From Pseudoteredinibacter isoporae_A (GTDB lineage Bacteria; Pseudomonadota; Gammaproteobacteria; Pseudomonadales; Cellvibrionaceae): a stretch of DNA of 64,000 nt. A program made the position numbers and the translations under genes. This document shows, in pieces, positions 28,504 through 36,894 of this stretch (position 1 is the first letter of the stretch; each line of letters begins with the position of its first letter). The notes below the pieces were generated by a model. That model was not told where the DNA came from, did not search any database, and saw only the letters and a program-made list of their open reading frames with translations. Location of the stretch: contig NZ_BAABWJ010000001.1 of NCBI RefSeq assembly GCF_040372805.1, positions 1,116,001-1,180,000 of the forward strand, given 5' to 3'.

Positions 28504-29946
28504 ATGAAGAGAATATTTGCGTCCAGCTGTCTGTCGATTGCGGTGTTGCTGGCCAGTGGCGGCATTGCGACGAATACGCTTGCTCAAGCCGAGGGTGCCG
28601 AGGCACCTAACGTCTCCGTCTTTGATTCGGCGATTTACAGTAATTTGTTTGGCACAGATGAAATGCGTGCCGTGTTTTCAGATGAGCAGCTCATCAAAAA
28701 CTGGCTTTTGTACGAACGTGTTCTGGCCGACGTTCAATCTCAATACGGTGTGATCCCGAAGAAGAATGCCGAAGCGATCGCTAAGGCGGCTCGCTATGAA
28801 AACATCGACATTAAAAAATTGCGTAAGGGGACCAACAAAACCGGTCGTTCCATTTCCACGCTGACCAAACTGGTCAGAAAAGCCGGTGGGAAGGACGTGA
28901 GCAATTACCTCCACTGGGGAAGTACCACCCAGGATGTGATGGATTCTGCGACGGCTTTGCAGGTGAAACAAGGCCTCGAAATTCTGGATCGACAGTTAAA
29001 AACCGTTATTGAACAAATGGCCGTGTTAGCGGAAAAACACAAAGCAACACTTATGGTGGCGAGAACCAACGGTCAGCAAGCCACGCCAACCACCTTTGGT
29101 TTCCGATTGGCCAGTTATATGGTTGAGCTGGACCGTCACCGTGAGCGTATTGCCCAGCTCATGCCGAGGGTCGCAATCGGCCAGTCCAATGGTGCTGTTG
29201 GCACCTTGGCAGCGACAGGCCCCAAAGGGCTGAAAGTTCGTAAAAAAGTCATTGAAGATTTGGGCTTGAATGTTCCCGTGTTACCTTGGAATGCCAGCCG
29301 GGATCACTTTGCTGAAGCTGTTGCGGTTACCGGGTTGGTACACGGTACTTTGGGGCGTTTGGCGACCGACATCAACAATTGGTCACGCCTGGAAGTCGGG
29401 GAAGTGAAAGAAGGCGAAGGCGGTGCGAGCAGTACCATGCCTCAGAAGAAGAACCCTCGAGCGTCAGAATTCATGGGTGGATTGGCCCAAATGGCTCGCT
29501 TGCGTATGTCGGGCATGCTTGAGATTACCGCCCATACCGACACCCGCACGGGCTCCCCCTGGATTGTGGAGTGGTCACTGATTCCGGAAATGTTCTTGAT
29601 CACCTCGGCTTCTCTGAATCGTGCAGAACGTATGTTTGCCAAGTTGGAAGTCTATCCTGAGCGCATGAAGAAAAACCTGGCGCTGTCGGAAGGTTATTCC
29701 ATGTCGGAATCGGTGATGCAGCACCTGGCAAGAAAAATTGGTCGAAACAAGGCTTTCAAAGCCGTTAAGTCTGCGATCAAAAAAGCGGAGCCTGGCCAGA
29801 GTTTAAGAGATATCATCTTGACCAACCCAGAGTTGAAAGATCATATTGGTGATGATCTGGATGCTGTTCTGGCGCCAGAAAACTATCTGGGTGCAGCGCC
29901 AGAGATGGTTGAACAGGCAGTGCGTCACGTAAGATCACGTAAGTGA
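28504..29946 (+). CDS. Exported lyase of the fumarase/aspartase superfamily (PcaB/adenylosuccinate-lyase-like)
   Basis: The 480-residue protein has the superfamily signatures: HWGSTTQDVMDSA (region C1), VARTNGQQATP (region C2) and the mobile loop ASSTMPQKKNPR at about 309-319, with the catalytic Ser in SST. Members break C-N or C-O bonds and usually release fumarate, or act as carboxymuconate cycloisomerase. Unlike these normally cytoplasmic enzymes, it begins with a clear Sec signal peptide (MKRIFASSCLSIAVLLASGG, predicted cut after LAQA). It should therefore work in the periplasm. It lies directly behind a DASS carrier gene. GAGG stands before the ATG. Confidence 0.88.
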   Translation: MKRIFASSCLSIAVLLASGGIATNTLAQAEGAEAPNVSVFDSAIYSNLFGTDEMRAVFSDEQLIKNWLLYERVLADVQSQYGVIPKKNAEAIAKAARYENIDIKKLRKGTNKTGRSISTLTKLVRKAGGKDVSNYLHWGSTTQDVMDSATALQVKQGLEILDRQLKTVIEQMAVLAEKHKATLMVARTNGQQATPTTFGFRLASYMVELDRHRERIAQLMPRVAIGQSNGAVGTLAATGPKGLKVRKKVIEDLGLNVPVLPWNASRDHFAEAVAVTGLVHGTLGRLATDINNWSRLEVGEVKEGEGGASSTMPQKKNPRASEFMGGLAQMARLRMSGMLEITAHTDTRTGSPWIVEWSLIPEMFLITSASLNRAERMFAKLEVYPERMKKNLALSEGYSMSESVMQHLARKIGRNKAFKAVKSAIKKAEPGQSLRDIILTNPELKDHIGDDLDAVLAPENYLGAAPEMVEQAVRHVRSRK

Positions 29947-29995
29947 CGTTCAAGTCGCGTAGATCGCTGTAAGCTGTCGCGAGTCACATGTGAAC

Positions 29996-30025
29996 GCACG
30001 CTCCATTCAATGGGGCGTGCTATTT
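29996..30025. terminator. Terminator hairpin between convergent genes
   Basis: GCACGCTCCAT and ATGGGGCGTGC (an 11-base stem with one G-U pair) are separated by a 3-base loop and followed by TATTTT. It lies between the exported lyase gene and the convergent LysR gene and overlaps the LysR stop codon. Confidence 0.75.
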
Positions 30026-30934
30026 TCCTTCCACAAGGGTGTTCTCTCCCACCAGTGATTGGATGTCTTCTTTCAAGTATTCCACAAAACGTTTACCCGC
30101 TTCGGACAATTCATTGTGTTTGGGGTAAAGCAAACCAAAGGACATCCACCGTTCCGGTACGATCGGGCGTAATTCAACTTTAGATTGATCGACAATATTC
30201 GCCGTGAGTGCATCGGCAATGGTAATGCCGGCGCCATCCGCAACCAGGTGACAGGCCAGCTGAGACGAAGCCACATCACAAGAGAAATTCTTTTGGATAC
30301 CAGCGGAGTGGAAAAAGTCTTCCAGTTGGGTGCGTAATAATAGTCCCGGTAGCAGGGCGATAACGGGTTCATCACTGAGATCTTCGGCGCTGATGCTGCT
30401 TTTGGATAACAGATGATGCCCTTTGGGCAATAGGGCTTGGGCGCGAACCTTCAACAAAACTTCCGTTTGAATATCCGGGTGTTCAATGGGGAGTACGCCT
30501 ATGCCCAAATCATATTCTCTGCCAACCAGCCATTGCTCAGCGTCTCGGCGTGTTCGCACATCGAGAATGAGGTGGACATCTGGCTGCATGCTCATAAAGC
30601 GTTGCGCGGTTGGGGACACCAGAGAGGGTGCAATTCGAGGCATGGTTAACACGCGCAGGCGTTCTATCTGGTCATTACGTATCTGATCGGCAATGTGTCG
30701 GATCTCTTCGAGATTATCCAGAATACGCCCTGCTTCCTTATGAAAAGCAAGGGCTTGTGGGGTGGGGATCAAGCGACGCCCCTTGCGATGAAAAAGCTCC
30801 AGGTGCAATTCATTTTCCAGCGAGGAAATTAATCGGCTGACCGCCGATTGACTCAGGTGCAGCTTTTCACAGGCTTTTGCGATTGACCCTTCATGCAGGG
30901 TGAGTCGAAACGCTCTTAAGGCTTTGATATTCAT
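30020..30934 (-). CDS. LysR-family transcriptional regulator
   Basis: This 304-residue protein has the LysR N-terminal winged helix (MNIKALRAFRLTLHEGSIAK, LHLSQSAVSRLISSLENEL) and a C-terminal effector domain (DVRTRRDAEQWLVGREYDLGIG). It is divergent from the TctC gene, so it probably activates the Tct/porin/malic-enzyme group in response to the imported acid, in the way usual for LysR proteins beside catabolic operons. It also lies next to the exported lyase, with which it is convergent. Confidence 0.9.
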   Translation of the reverse strand: MNIKALRAFRLTLHEGSIAKACEKLHLSQSAVSRLISSLENELHLELFHRKGRRLIPTPQALAFHKEAGRILDNLEEIRHIADQIRNDQIERLRVLTMPRIAPSLVSPTAQRFMSMQPDVHLILDVRTRRDAEQWLVGREYDLGIGVLPIEHPDIQTEVLLKVRAQALLPKGHHLLSKSSISAEDLSDEPVIALLPGLLLRTQLEDFFHSAGIQKNFSCDVASSQLACHLVADGAGITIADALTANIVDQSKVELRPIVPERWMSFGLLYPKHNELSEAGKRFVEYLKEDIQSLVGENTLVEGK

Positions 30935-30974
30935 GGTGGCTTATTATCGATTGTTGTGTGTCTTAGTTGCGTTT

Positions 30975-30988
30975 TATGCAAAAGCATA
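30975..30988. promoter_or_regulatory. Candidate LysR operator between the divergent genes
   Basis: TATGC AAAA GCATA is a 5-4-5 inverted repeat in the 141-base gap between the LysR and TctC genes, about 40 bases from the LysR start. It has the dyad form preferred by LysR proteins (close to T-N11-A, one base longer). A TATAGT element further toward tctC (31023-31028) could be a -10 box. Confidence 0.4.
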
Positions 30989-31075
30989 TCGATTATTTGC
31001 ACTTTTTGAAAGTTTGGTGCGGGTATATAGTAATCCCATGAGCTTTTACAAGTGACGACGTCGAAGGGTATTTCT

Positions 31076-32008
31076 ATGTTTCGCAGTGCAAGTATAAAGA
31101 CAAGCTTGGCATTGTTTAGCGCCGCTCTTTCGTTTGTCACTCTGAGCGCTAATGCGGAACTGCCTTCCAGTGTTAACTTGATTGTCCCCTATAAAGCGGG
31201 CGGTGGTGTTGACGCCTACGCTAGGGCACTGCGCAACGCTTCTATGGAAACTGATCGTTCTGTCTTCACCGTGCTCAACCGTCCTGGCGCCGGTGGTGTT
31301 AACGGTGCTCTCGCACTGTCAAGAGCACCGGCTGATGGTAAAAGTTCTCTATTGGTTTCGGCCAGTTCGTTTCTCTTATCTTCCAAAATCAGTGGTGCAA
31401 CTTTCGATCCACTTCAGGCGTTTACGGCGGTAGCCAAATTGGGTTCGTTGAATACGGCAGTCGTCGTTCCCATCAACAGCCCCCATTCAAATGTTGAAGA
31501 ACTGCTGGAAGCATTGAGGGAAAACCCTGATGCCTATCGTTGGTCGCACCCTGGGCGAGGCAGCTTCCACTATTTGAGCGGTGTAGAGTTTTTAGCGGCC
31601 AACGGTCTCTCGGTGAAAGACGTCCCGTTCAATGGTGGTGCCTCAACGCGGGTCTCATTGATGGGCGAGCACGTTAATTTTTCATTGATGGGTGTTCAGC
31701 AGGCCAAAGGCTTTACCGACTTTCTGCAAGTGTTGGCGGTGGATGCCGCCGAGCGTCATCATCTGTTTCCCAATGTGCCCACTTTTAAAGAAGTGTCTGG
31801 CACCCATGAGGTTTTGGCCTCCGACATTATTCTGTTTGTCTCTCGAGAAACAGATCCTGACCTTCAAACGAACATAAAACGCTATTTGGAAACATTGTGC
31901 CTCAGTGATGACTTTGCGAGAAGTCTCGAAAAGATGGGACTGAAGGCACAGTGCGACACCACATCAAATCTGGATGAATCGATGCAAGGCTTATTGAAAA
32001 GGTTTTAA
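31076..32008 (+). CDS. tctC: TctC/Bug-family periplasmic carboxylate-binding protein
   Basis: From the ATG at 31076 (GAAGG upstream) the protein is 310 residues with a signal peptide (LALFSAALSFVTLSANA). It has the Bug/TctC core motifs VPYKAGGGVDAYAR, NRPGAGGVNGALALSRAPAD and FNGGASTRVSLMGEHVNF. Bug proteins capture carboxylated compounds in the periplasm and pass them to the TctAB membrane transporter. A tctA gene lies 3.4 kb downstream in the same direction, with porin and malic enzyme genes between. Confidence 0.9.
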   Translation: MFRSASIKTSLALFSAALSFVTLSANAELPSSVNLIVPYKAGGGVDAYARALRNASMETDRSVFTVLNRPGAGGVNGALALSRAPADGKSSLLVSASSFLLSSKISGATFDPLQAFTAVAKLGSLNTAVVVPINSPHSNVEELLEALRENPDAYRWSHPGRGSFHYLSGVEFLAANGLSVKDVPFNGGASTRVSLMGEHVNFSLMGVQQAKGFTDFLQVLAVDAAERHHLFPNVPTFKEVSGTHEVLASDIILFVSRETDPDLQTNIKRYLETLCLSDDFARSLEKMGLKAQCDTTSNLDESMQGLLKRF

Positions 32009-32080
32009 AAAGCTGAAGATTGCAATCGCTGAATCCCAGAAAGTGACAGAAGTTATGTCTATCAAAAAGTCGAGGAGAGT

Positions 32081-33436
32081 ATGAATAACAGAATAAAAAC
32101 GCTGGTTGCTGCGGTATCTACTGCAGTGCTCATGGGTGCGGGTTCCGTGCATGCGGGTGAAGTACAAAGTGAAATCGAAGCGCTAAAAAAACGCCTGGCT
32201 GAATTAGAAGCCAAACTGAAAGAGCAGCCAAAGCTGAAACTGACTGGCGCTGGCTTGCGCGTAAAAGACCCAAAAAGTAAAAGCAGTTTCAAATTGAATG
32301 GCCGTCTGCATCTGGATGTGAATTCATTTGATGGCGCTTACAATGCTAAAAATAATGGAGATTCCGCGAGTGACGTGTTCGCACGACGCGCCCGCATCGG
32401 GGTTTCCGGTAATCTGGATCAAGATTGGTCGTACCAGTTCGTCATGGCATTTGCCGGTGGCAATCGTGGAGGTTCCAACCGGGAGGATGGCCGAATTCAG
32501 AACGCTATCCTGAGTTATAACGGTTTTAAGCGCAACGGTGGTCCGCAGATTCAACTGGGCAAGATCAAAGAAGATGTTACTCTTGAGGCGGTCACGAGCA
32601 GTAATCATCTCACTACGATGTCGCGCTCGGCAATCGTGAACAGTGTATCTCCATTTTTTAACTGGGGTGTCAGAGTCAATCAACGTTTTAAAAATTCTGG
32701 CCTGCGTTATGCTGCAGGTTTGTATCAAGCGGCCGATGGTTCCAGTAATGGCCGAGACAGTAAGGACGGCAACAATCTACTGGCCTTTACGGGTCGTGTG
32801 AACTGGGCGCCGTTCGCCGAAACCGGTAAGGTATTGCACTTGGGTGCTTGGGGTTCTTATCGTGATTTCGGGGGGAACGGTTTGCGAAACCGAGCTCGCG
32901 GTGAAATTCGCAACACGAATGTTCGTCTGTTGGATTCGAATGCCGGTGGCAGTTCTATCGCGGTTGACAAGATCACTGAGTACGGTCTGGAATTTGCGGG
33001 CGTGACAGGGCCTTTGTCTTTGCAGGCGGAATACATTGAGCGTGGCGCGGATACCGTTCTGTCTTCTGATCCCGAGCCAACACTGGATGGCTACTATGTT
33101 ACCGCCAGCTACTTCCTGACCGGCGAAAGTCGACACTACGATGCCGCCAAAGGTGTATTCAAGCAACCTAAGGGTGTGCGCAATGCCTGGGAGCTCTATG
33201 CCCGATACAGCAATGCCGACGCCAGTTTCAATAATCCATCCCTGGCGGCCGGTTCACAGGGTACCGAATTGGATGTGCTGACTTTAGGCGTCAGTTACTT
33301 TGCTTCACCGCAGCTTCGCTTCATGTTGAATTATCAGGATGCTGAAGTGTCCGGTTCGAGTGCCGCAACCAACGCTCTGGTGGGCGATCAGGTTGACGGG
33401 AAAGGTCTTACATTCCGCACACAGTACACCTTTTAA
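32081..33436 (+). CDS. OprP/OprO-like outer-membrane porin
   Basis: This 451-residue protein has a signal peptide ending VHA, a short coiled coil (EIEALKKRLAELEAKLKEQ) and then a 16-strand-type barrel with the family motifs FARRARIGVSGNLDQDWSYQ and AILSYNGF and a terminal Phe (FRTQYTF). OprP-family porins pass anions; phosphate and pyrophosphate are the classic cases. The neighbours here suggest an organic acid instead. GAGGAGAG precedes the ATG. A strong terminator hairpin follows at 33465. Confidence 0.88.
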   Translation: MNNRIKTLVAAVSTAVLMGAGSVHAGEVQSEIEALKKRLAELEAKLKEQPKLKLTGAGLRVKDPKSKSSFKLNGRLHLDVNSFDGAYNAKNNGDSASDVFARRARIGVSGNLDQDWSYQFVMAFAGGNRGGSNREDGRIQNAILSYNGFKRNGGPQIQLGKIKEDVTLEAVTSSNHLTTMSRSAIVNSVSPFFNWGVRVNQRFKNSGLRYAAGLYQAADGSSNGRDSKDGNNLLAFTGRVNWAPFAETGKVLHLGAWGSYRDFGGNGLRNRARGEIRNTNVRLLDSNAGGSSIAVDKITEYGLEFAGVTGPLSLQAEYIERGADTVLSSDPEPTLDGYYVTASYFLTGESRHYDAAKGVFKQPKGVRNAWELYARYSNADASFNNPSLAAGSQGTELDVLTLGVSYFASPQLRFMLNYQDAEVSGSSAATNALVGDQVDGKGLTFRTQYTF

Positions 33437-33464
33437 TCGTTGCTTAAGTGCTGGCGGTCTTTTT

Positions 33465-33496
33465 CAGGAGCCTAGCGATAGTGCTCCTGTTTTTTT
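33465..33496 (+). terminator. Rho-independent terminator after the porin gene
   Basis: CAGGAGC and GCTCCTG form a 7-base stem with an 11-base loop, followed directly by seven T's. It separates the porin gene from the malic enzyme gene. Confidence 0.85.
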
Positions 33497-33518
33497 ATTT
33501 CCCAGATACAAATCATAT

Positions 33519-35252
33519 ATGCAATCAGATTCCAGACCTCTATACACCTTACTGGCCGGGCAAGCCCTGTTGGAAGCGCCCATTTTGAATAAAGGCAGTG
33601 CCTTTAGCTTGGAAGAGCGTAACCATTTCAACTTGAATGGCTTACTACCAGACGCGGTAGAGTCCATTGATGAACAGGTTGAGCGTGCTTATACGCAGTA
33701 CTCACAGTTCTCCAAAAACCTGGACAAACACATTTACCTGAGAAACATACAAGACACAAATGAAACGCTGTTCTATCGTTTATTGAATCAACATCTTGAA
33801 GAAATGATGTCGATTGTCTATACCCCAACCGTGGGTGATGCCTGTCAGGAGTTTTCTCGAATATACCGCCGAGGACGGGGGCTGTTTGTGTCCTATTCTC
33901 AGCGCGAGAATATGTATGACATTCTCAACAATGCTTCTCGTTTTAAAGTGAAGGTTATTGTCGTCACCGATGGCGAAAGAATTCTGGGGCTGGGCGATCA
34001 GGGGATCGGCGGCATGGGCATTCCGGTAGGCAAGTTGTCCTTGTACACCGCCTGTGCTGGAATCAGTCCAGCACATACCTTGCCTGTCGTTTTGGATGTC
34101 GGCACTAACAATGATGATCTCCTTAATGACCCAATGTACATGGGAGCTCGTCATCGCCGTATCAACGATGATGAGTATATTCACTTTGTGGATCAGTTTA
34201 TGTCCTCCGTGCAAGAACTCTGGCCGGATGCATTGGTACAGTTTGAAGATTTTGCTCAACATAATGCCACAAAAATACTGGATCGTTATCGACAGCAGGC
34301 GCGTTGTTTTAACGATGATATTCAAGGCACAGCAGCCACAACGGTTGGGAGTTTGATAGCCGCTTGCGCGCATAAAAATGAGACATTGTTAAGTCAGAAA
34401 ATCGGTATTGTTGGTTCAGGATCAGCGGGTTGTGGTATTGCTGAAGCGATCATCGCTCAGATTATGAAAGAAGGTGTCGGTCGCAGTCAGGCCCAAGAGT
34501 GTGTTTATATGGTGGATCGTGATGGTCTGTTGCACACAGAAATGGACGGATTGAGGCCTTTTCAACAACGGTTGTGTCGACCAAGAGAAGAGCTGGACCG
34601 TTTGATAGGAGAAGGCAAGTCTATGGATTTGCACACCCTGATTGATACCATAAAGCCCACTGTCTTAATTGGGGTGTCGGGTGTTCAGGGGTTGTTTAGC
34701 GAATCCATTATTCGCAGTATGTCTGAACATTGTCCGCGGCCGGTCATCTTTCCCTTGTCGAATCCAACGGCGTTTGCTGAAGCTCGACCCTGTGATATTT
34801 TGGCGTGGACTCATGGCACGGCGATCATCGCGACGGGATCACCTTTTGATCCTGTTGAGTTCGATGGTCAAACTGTGACGGTGTCCCAGTGCAATAACAG
34901 CTATATTTTCCCAGGCCTGGGTTTGGGAATTATTGCATCCGGTGCTGCTCGGGTGAGTGACGAAATGTTGCAAGAATGCAGCCGGGTATTGGCAGAGGCA
35001 TCGCCATTACTCGTCGAACCTGAGCCGGGCGAGACGAAAGGTCAGGTTGATGAAGGAAAAGCGGCTGGTCAGCCATTGTTGCCACCGCTGTCGGACATTC
35101 AGGCCTTGTCAAAATCCATTGCATTGGCGGTGGGAATGTCAGCCTGTAAGATGGGCTTGGCAACGCCCATGAGCGAAGAGCAATTGAAAGCGCGTATTGA
35201 AGCCGTCTTTTGGTCTCCGGAGTATCGGCGTTACAAACGTTCTGCCAAATAG
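33519..35252 (+). CDS. maeA: NAD-type malic enzyme
   Basis: The ATG at 33519 gives 577 residues, close to the usual length of the large SfcA/MaeA type; the frame is open upstream but only through the porin gene and its terminator. Family motifs are YTPTVGDACQEFS, VTDGERILGLGDQGIGGMGI, LDVGTNNDDLL, FEDFAQHNA, CFNDDIQGTAA and the dinucleotide site GIVGSGSAGCGIAEAI. It turns malate into pyruvate and CO2 in the cytosol. No clear ribosome site precedes the ATG. Its place between porin and tctA suggests that the pathway served here ends in C4 acids. Confidence 0.92.
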   Translation: MQSDSRPLYTLLAGQALLEAPILNKGSAFSLEERNHFNLNGLLPDAVESIDEQVERAYTQYSQFSKNLDKHIYLRNIQDTNETLFYRLLNQHLEEMMSIVYTPTVGDACQEFSRIYRRGRGLFVSYSQRENMYDILNNASRFKVKVIVVTDGERILGLGDQGIGGMGIPVGKLSLYTACAGISPAHTLPVVLDVGTNNDDLLNDPMYMGARHRRINDDEYIHFVDQFMSSVQELWPDALVQFEDFAQHNATKILDRYRQQARCFNDDIQGTAATTVGSLIAACAHKNETLLSQKIGIVGSGSAGCGIAEAIIAQIMKEGVGRSQAQECVYMVDRDGLLHTEMDGLRPFQQRLCRPREELDRLIGEGKSMDLHTLIDTIKPTVLIGVSGVQGLFSESIIRSMSEHCPRPVIFPLSNPTAFAEARPCDILAWTHGTAIIATGSPFDPVEFDGQTVTVSQCNNSYIFPGLGLGIIASGAARVSDEMLQECSRVLAEASPLLVEPEPGETKGQVDEGKAAGQPLLPPLSDIQALSKSIALAVGMSACKMGLATPMSEEQLKARIEAVFWSPEYRRYKRSAK

Positions 35253-35277
35253 CAAGCCAGGATAAATGGAGTGTTCT

Positions 35278-35373
35278 ATGAGTGATCGCCCATGGATAAT
35301 CGTGCTTATGATCGTTGGGTGTTCCATGACGAGAAGGGCGGTGTTGACACGCAGTCCGGGTGTCCTGGTCTAA
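35278..35373 (+). pseudogene. 31-codon ORF, probable truncated TctB
   Basis: A good ribosome site (GGAG, 6 bases before the ATG) opens a frame MSDRPWIIVLMIVGCS followed by TRRAVLTRSPGVLV. TctB subunits commonly begin with such a DR-hydrophobic first helix, and tctB normally sits directly before tctA. Here the frame ends after one helix, with TAA, one base, then the tctA ATG. It may now act as a leader that couples translation to tctA. Confidence 0.45.
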
Positions 35374-35374
35374 C

Positions 35375-36871
35375 ATGGATATTTTGGCCGCATTGCTCTA
35401 TGTTCTGTCTCAGCCGGAATTGTTGTTCCTGATTGTTCTGGCTGCACTCGTGGGCGTTGTTCTTGGAGCGATTCCAGGTTTGACAGCGGCCGCCGCCATC
35501 ACCATGCTTATCCCTTTTAGCTATAGTCTTGATGTTCTACCGGCCTTGGCCTTTCTTTTTGTAGTCGCTAAAGCGAGTCGCTTTGGTGGTTCTATTTCTG
35601 CCATTTTATTCAATACACCGGGCACCACCGCGTCGATCGTCACGCAGATCGATGGTCATCAAATGGCCAAAAAAGGCGAGGCTGATAAAGCCATAAAGTT
35701 GGCGGCGTTGTCTTCGGCCACTGGCGATGTGCTTGGGGATATTTTTCTTATCGTCATGATCGGGTATTTTTCTCTGCACGCCCTGTCCATTGGCCCACCG
35801 GAAACTTTTTCGGTGTATTTACTGGCTTTTTCTATTGTTATTTTCTCGATGGACCGCAATGTAGTCAAAGTATTGTGCAGTGTGTTACTGGGCATTTTAC
35901 TGTCGAGTATCGGATTAGACCCCATAAGTGGGCAAGAGCGTTTGACCTTTGCTGTGCTTGAATTGTCGTCAGGCATTGAACTGATCCCGTTGCTATTGGG
36001 GATGTTTGTGCTTTCTGAAATCATGATGCACGTTGTGAACAAAACGACATCACAACGTTTGTCCGCTCGCAGTTTCCAGAAACCCTTCAACGCCAGTTGG
36101 AGAGAACTGAGGTCTTACTTCCCCACCGCCTTTTTCAGCGGTGTCTGGGGAGCACTTGTGGGAGTGTTGCCGGGCCTTGGTTCCGCCGTTGCCGCATACA
36201 CGTCTTATAACCTCGCCAAATCCCATGCCGCGGACAGTGAGAATTGGGGCAAAGGGGAGCCCCGGGCGGTAGTTGCAGCCGAGGCCGCGAATAATGCGGT
36301 GTCGGGCAGTTCTATGATTCCCTTGCTGACGTTAGGAATACCGGGCTCCACAATTGGTGCGGTTCTGTTAGGTGCGTTGGCAATCCATGGCCTTAATTTG
36401 GGACCGACACTTTATTTGGGATCGGGTGAATTGCTCTACCGTATGTTTGCCTGTGGCCTGCTGGGCATTCTGGCATACGCCACGATGGGTTATTGTGTGG
36501 CGCGTCCGATTACCGGTCTGGTATCGCGAATTCCAATGGTACCTCTCTACGTTGCGATGTTTGTACTCTGCTTTTTCACTGCGTATTCCATACGAGAGCT
36601 GCACTTCGACCTGATTGTGATGTGTTTGGCCGCTGTGTTGGCCTATGGCATGAGGAAAACCGGTTTCAGCCCAATAGCGCTGATCATTTCATTTGTTCTG
36701 GCAAAGGGCGGTGAGGAGAGCTTCCGGCAATCATTGCTGATGTCTGAATCCGGTGTCTACATCTTTTTTGAGCGACCGCTGGCCTTGTTCTGTTGCGTTG
36801 CCAGCGTATTGATTGTGTCACTGAGTATTTATATGAGAAGGAAACGAGCCGTTCAATTTAATCGCTCCTAG
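35375..36871 (+). CDS. tctA: TctA-family tripartite tricarboxylate transporter, large membrane subunit
   Basis: The 498-residue protein has about twelve membrane segments and the two TctA repeats, GAIPGLTAAAAITMLIPFSY near the start and GVLPGLGSAVAAY in the middle, plus SRFGGSISAILFNTPGT. Together with the TctC binding protein it should import a carboxylic acid with Na+ or H+. I prefer the ATG at 35375 over a GTG at 35360 because it lies one base behind the tiny upstream ORF. A full-length TctB partner is absent from the window. Confidence 0.9.
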   Translation: MDILAALLYVLSQPELLFLIVLAALVGVVLGAIPGLTAAAAITMLIPFSYSLDVLPALAFLFVVAKASRFGGSISAILFNTPGTTASIVTQIDGHQMAKKGEADKAIKLAALSSATGDVLGDIFLIVMIGYFSLHALSIGPPETFSVYLLAFSIVIFSMDRNVVKVLCSVLLGILLSSIGLDPISGQERLTFAVLELSSGIELIPLLLGMFVLSEIMMHVVNKTTSQRLSARSFQKPFNASWRELRSYFPTAFFSGVWGALVGVLPGLGSAVAAYTSYNLAKSHAADSENWGKGEPRAVVAAEAANNAVSGSSMIPLLTLGIPGSTIGAVLLGALAIHGLNLGPTLYLGSGELLYRMFACGLLGILAYATMGYCVARPITGLVSRIPMVPLYVAMFVLCFFTAYSIRELHFDLIVMCLAAVLAYGMRKTGFSPIALIISFVLAKGGEESFRQSLLMSESGVYIFFERPLALFCCVASVLIVSLSIYMRRKRAVQFNRS

Positions 36872-36894
36872 ATTGGAAAGGCGGTAATAGAATT

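Noticed and set aside
32081..33436. Phosphate starvation role for the OprP-like porin and the PhoD-like gene
   Set aside because: They are far apart (18 kb), no pho genes or pho-box-like repeats are visible, and the porin lies among carboxylate genes.
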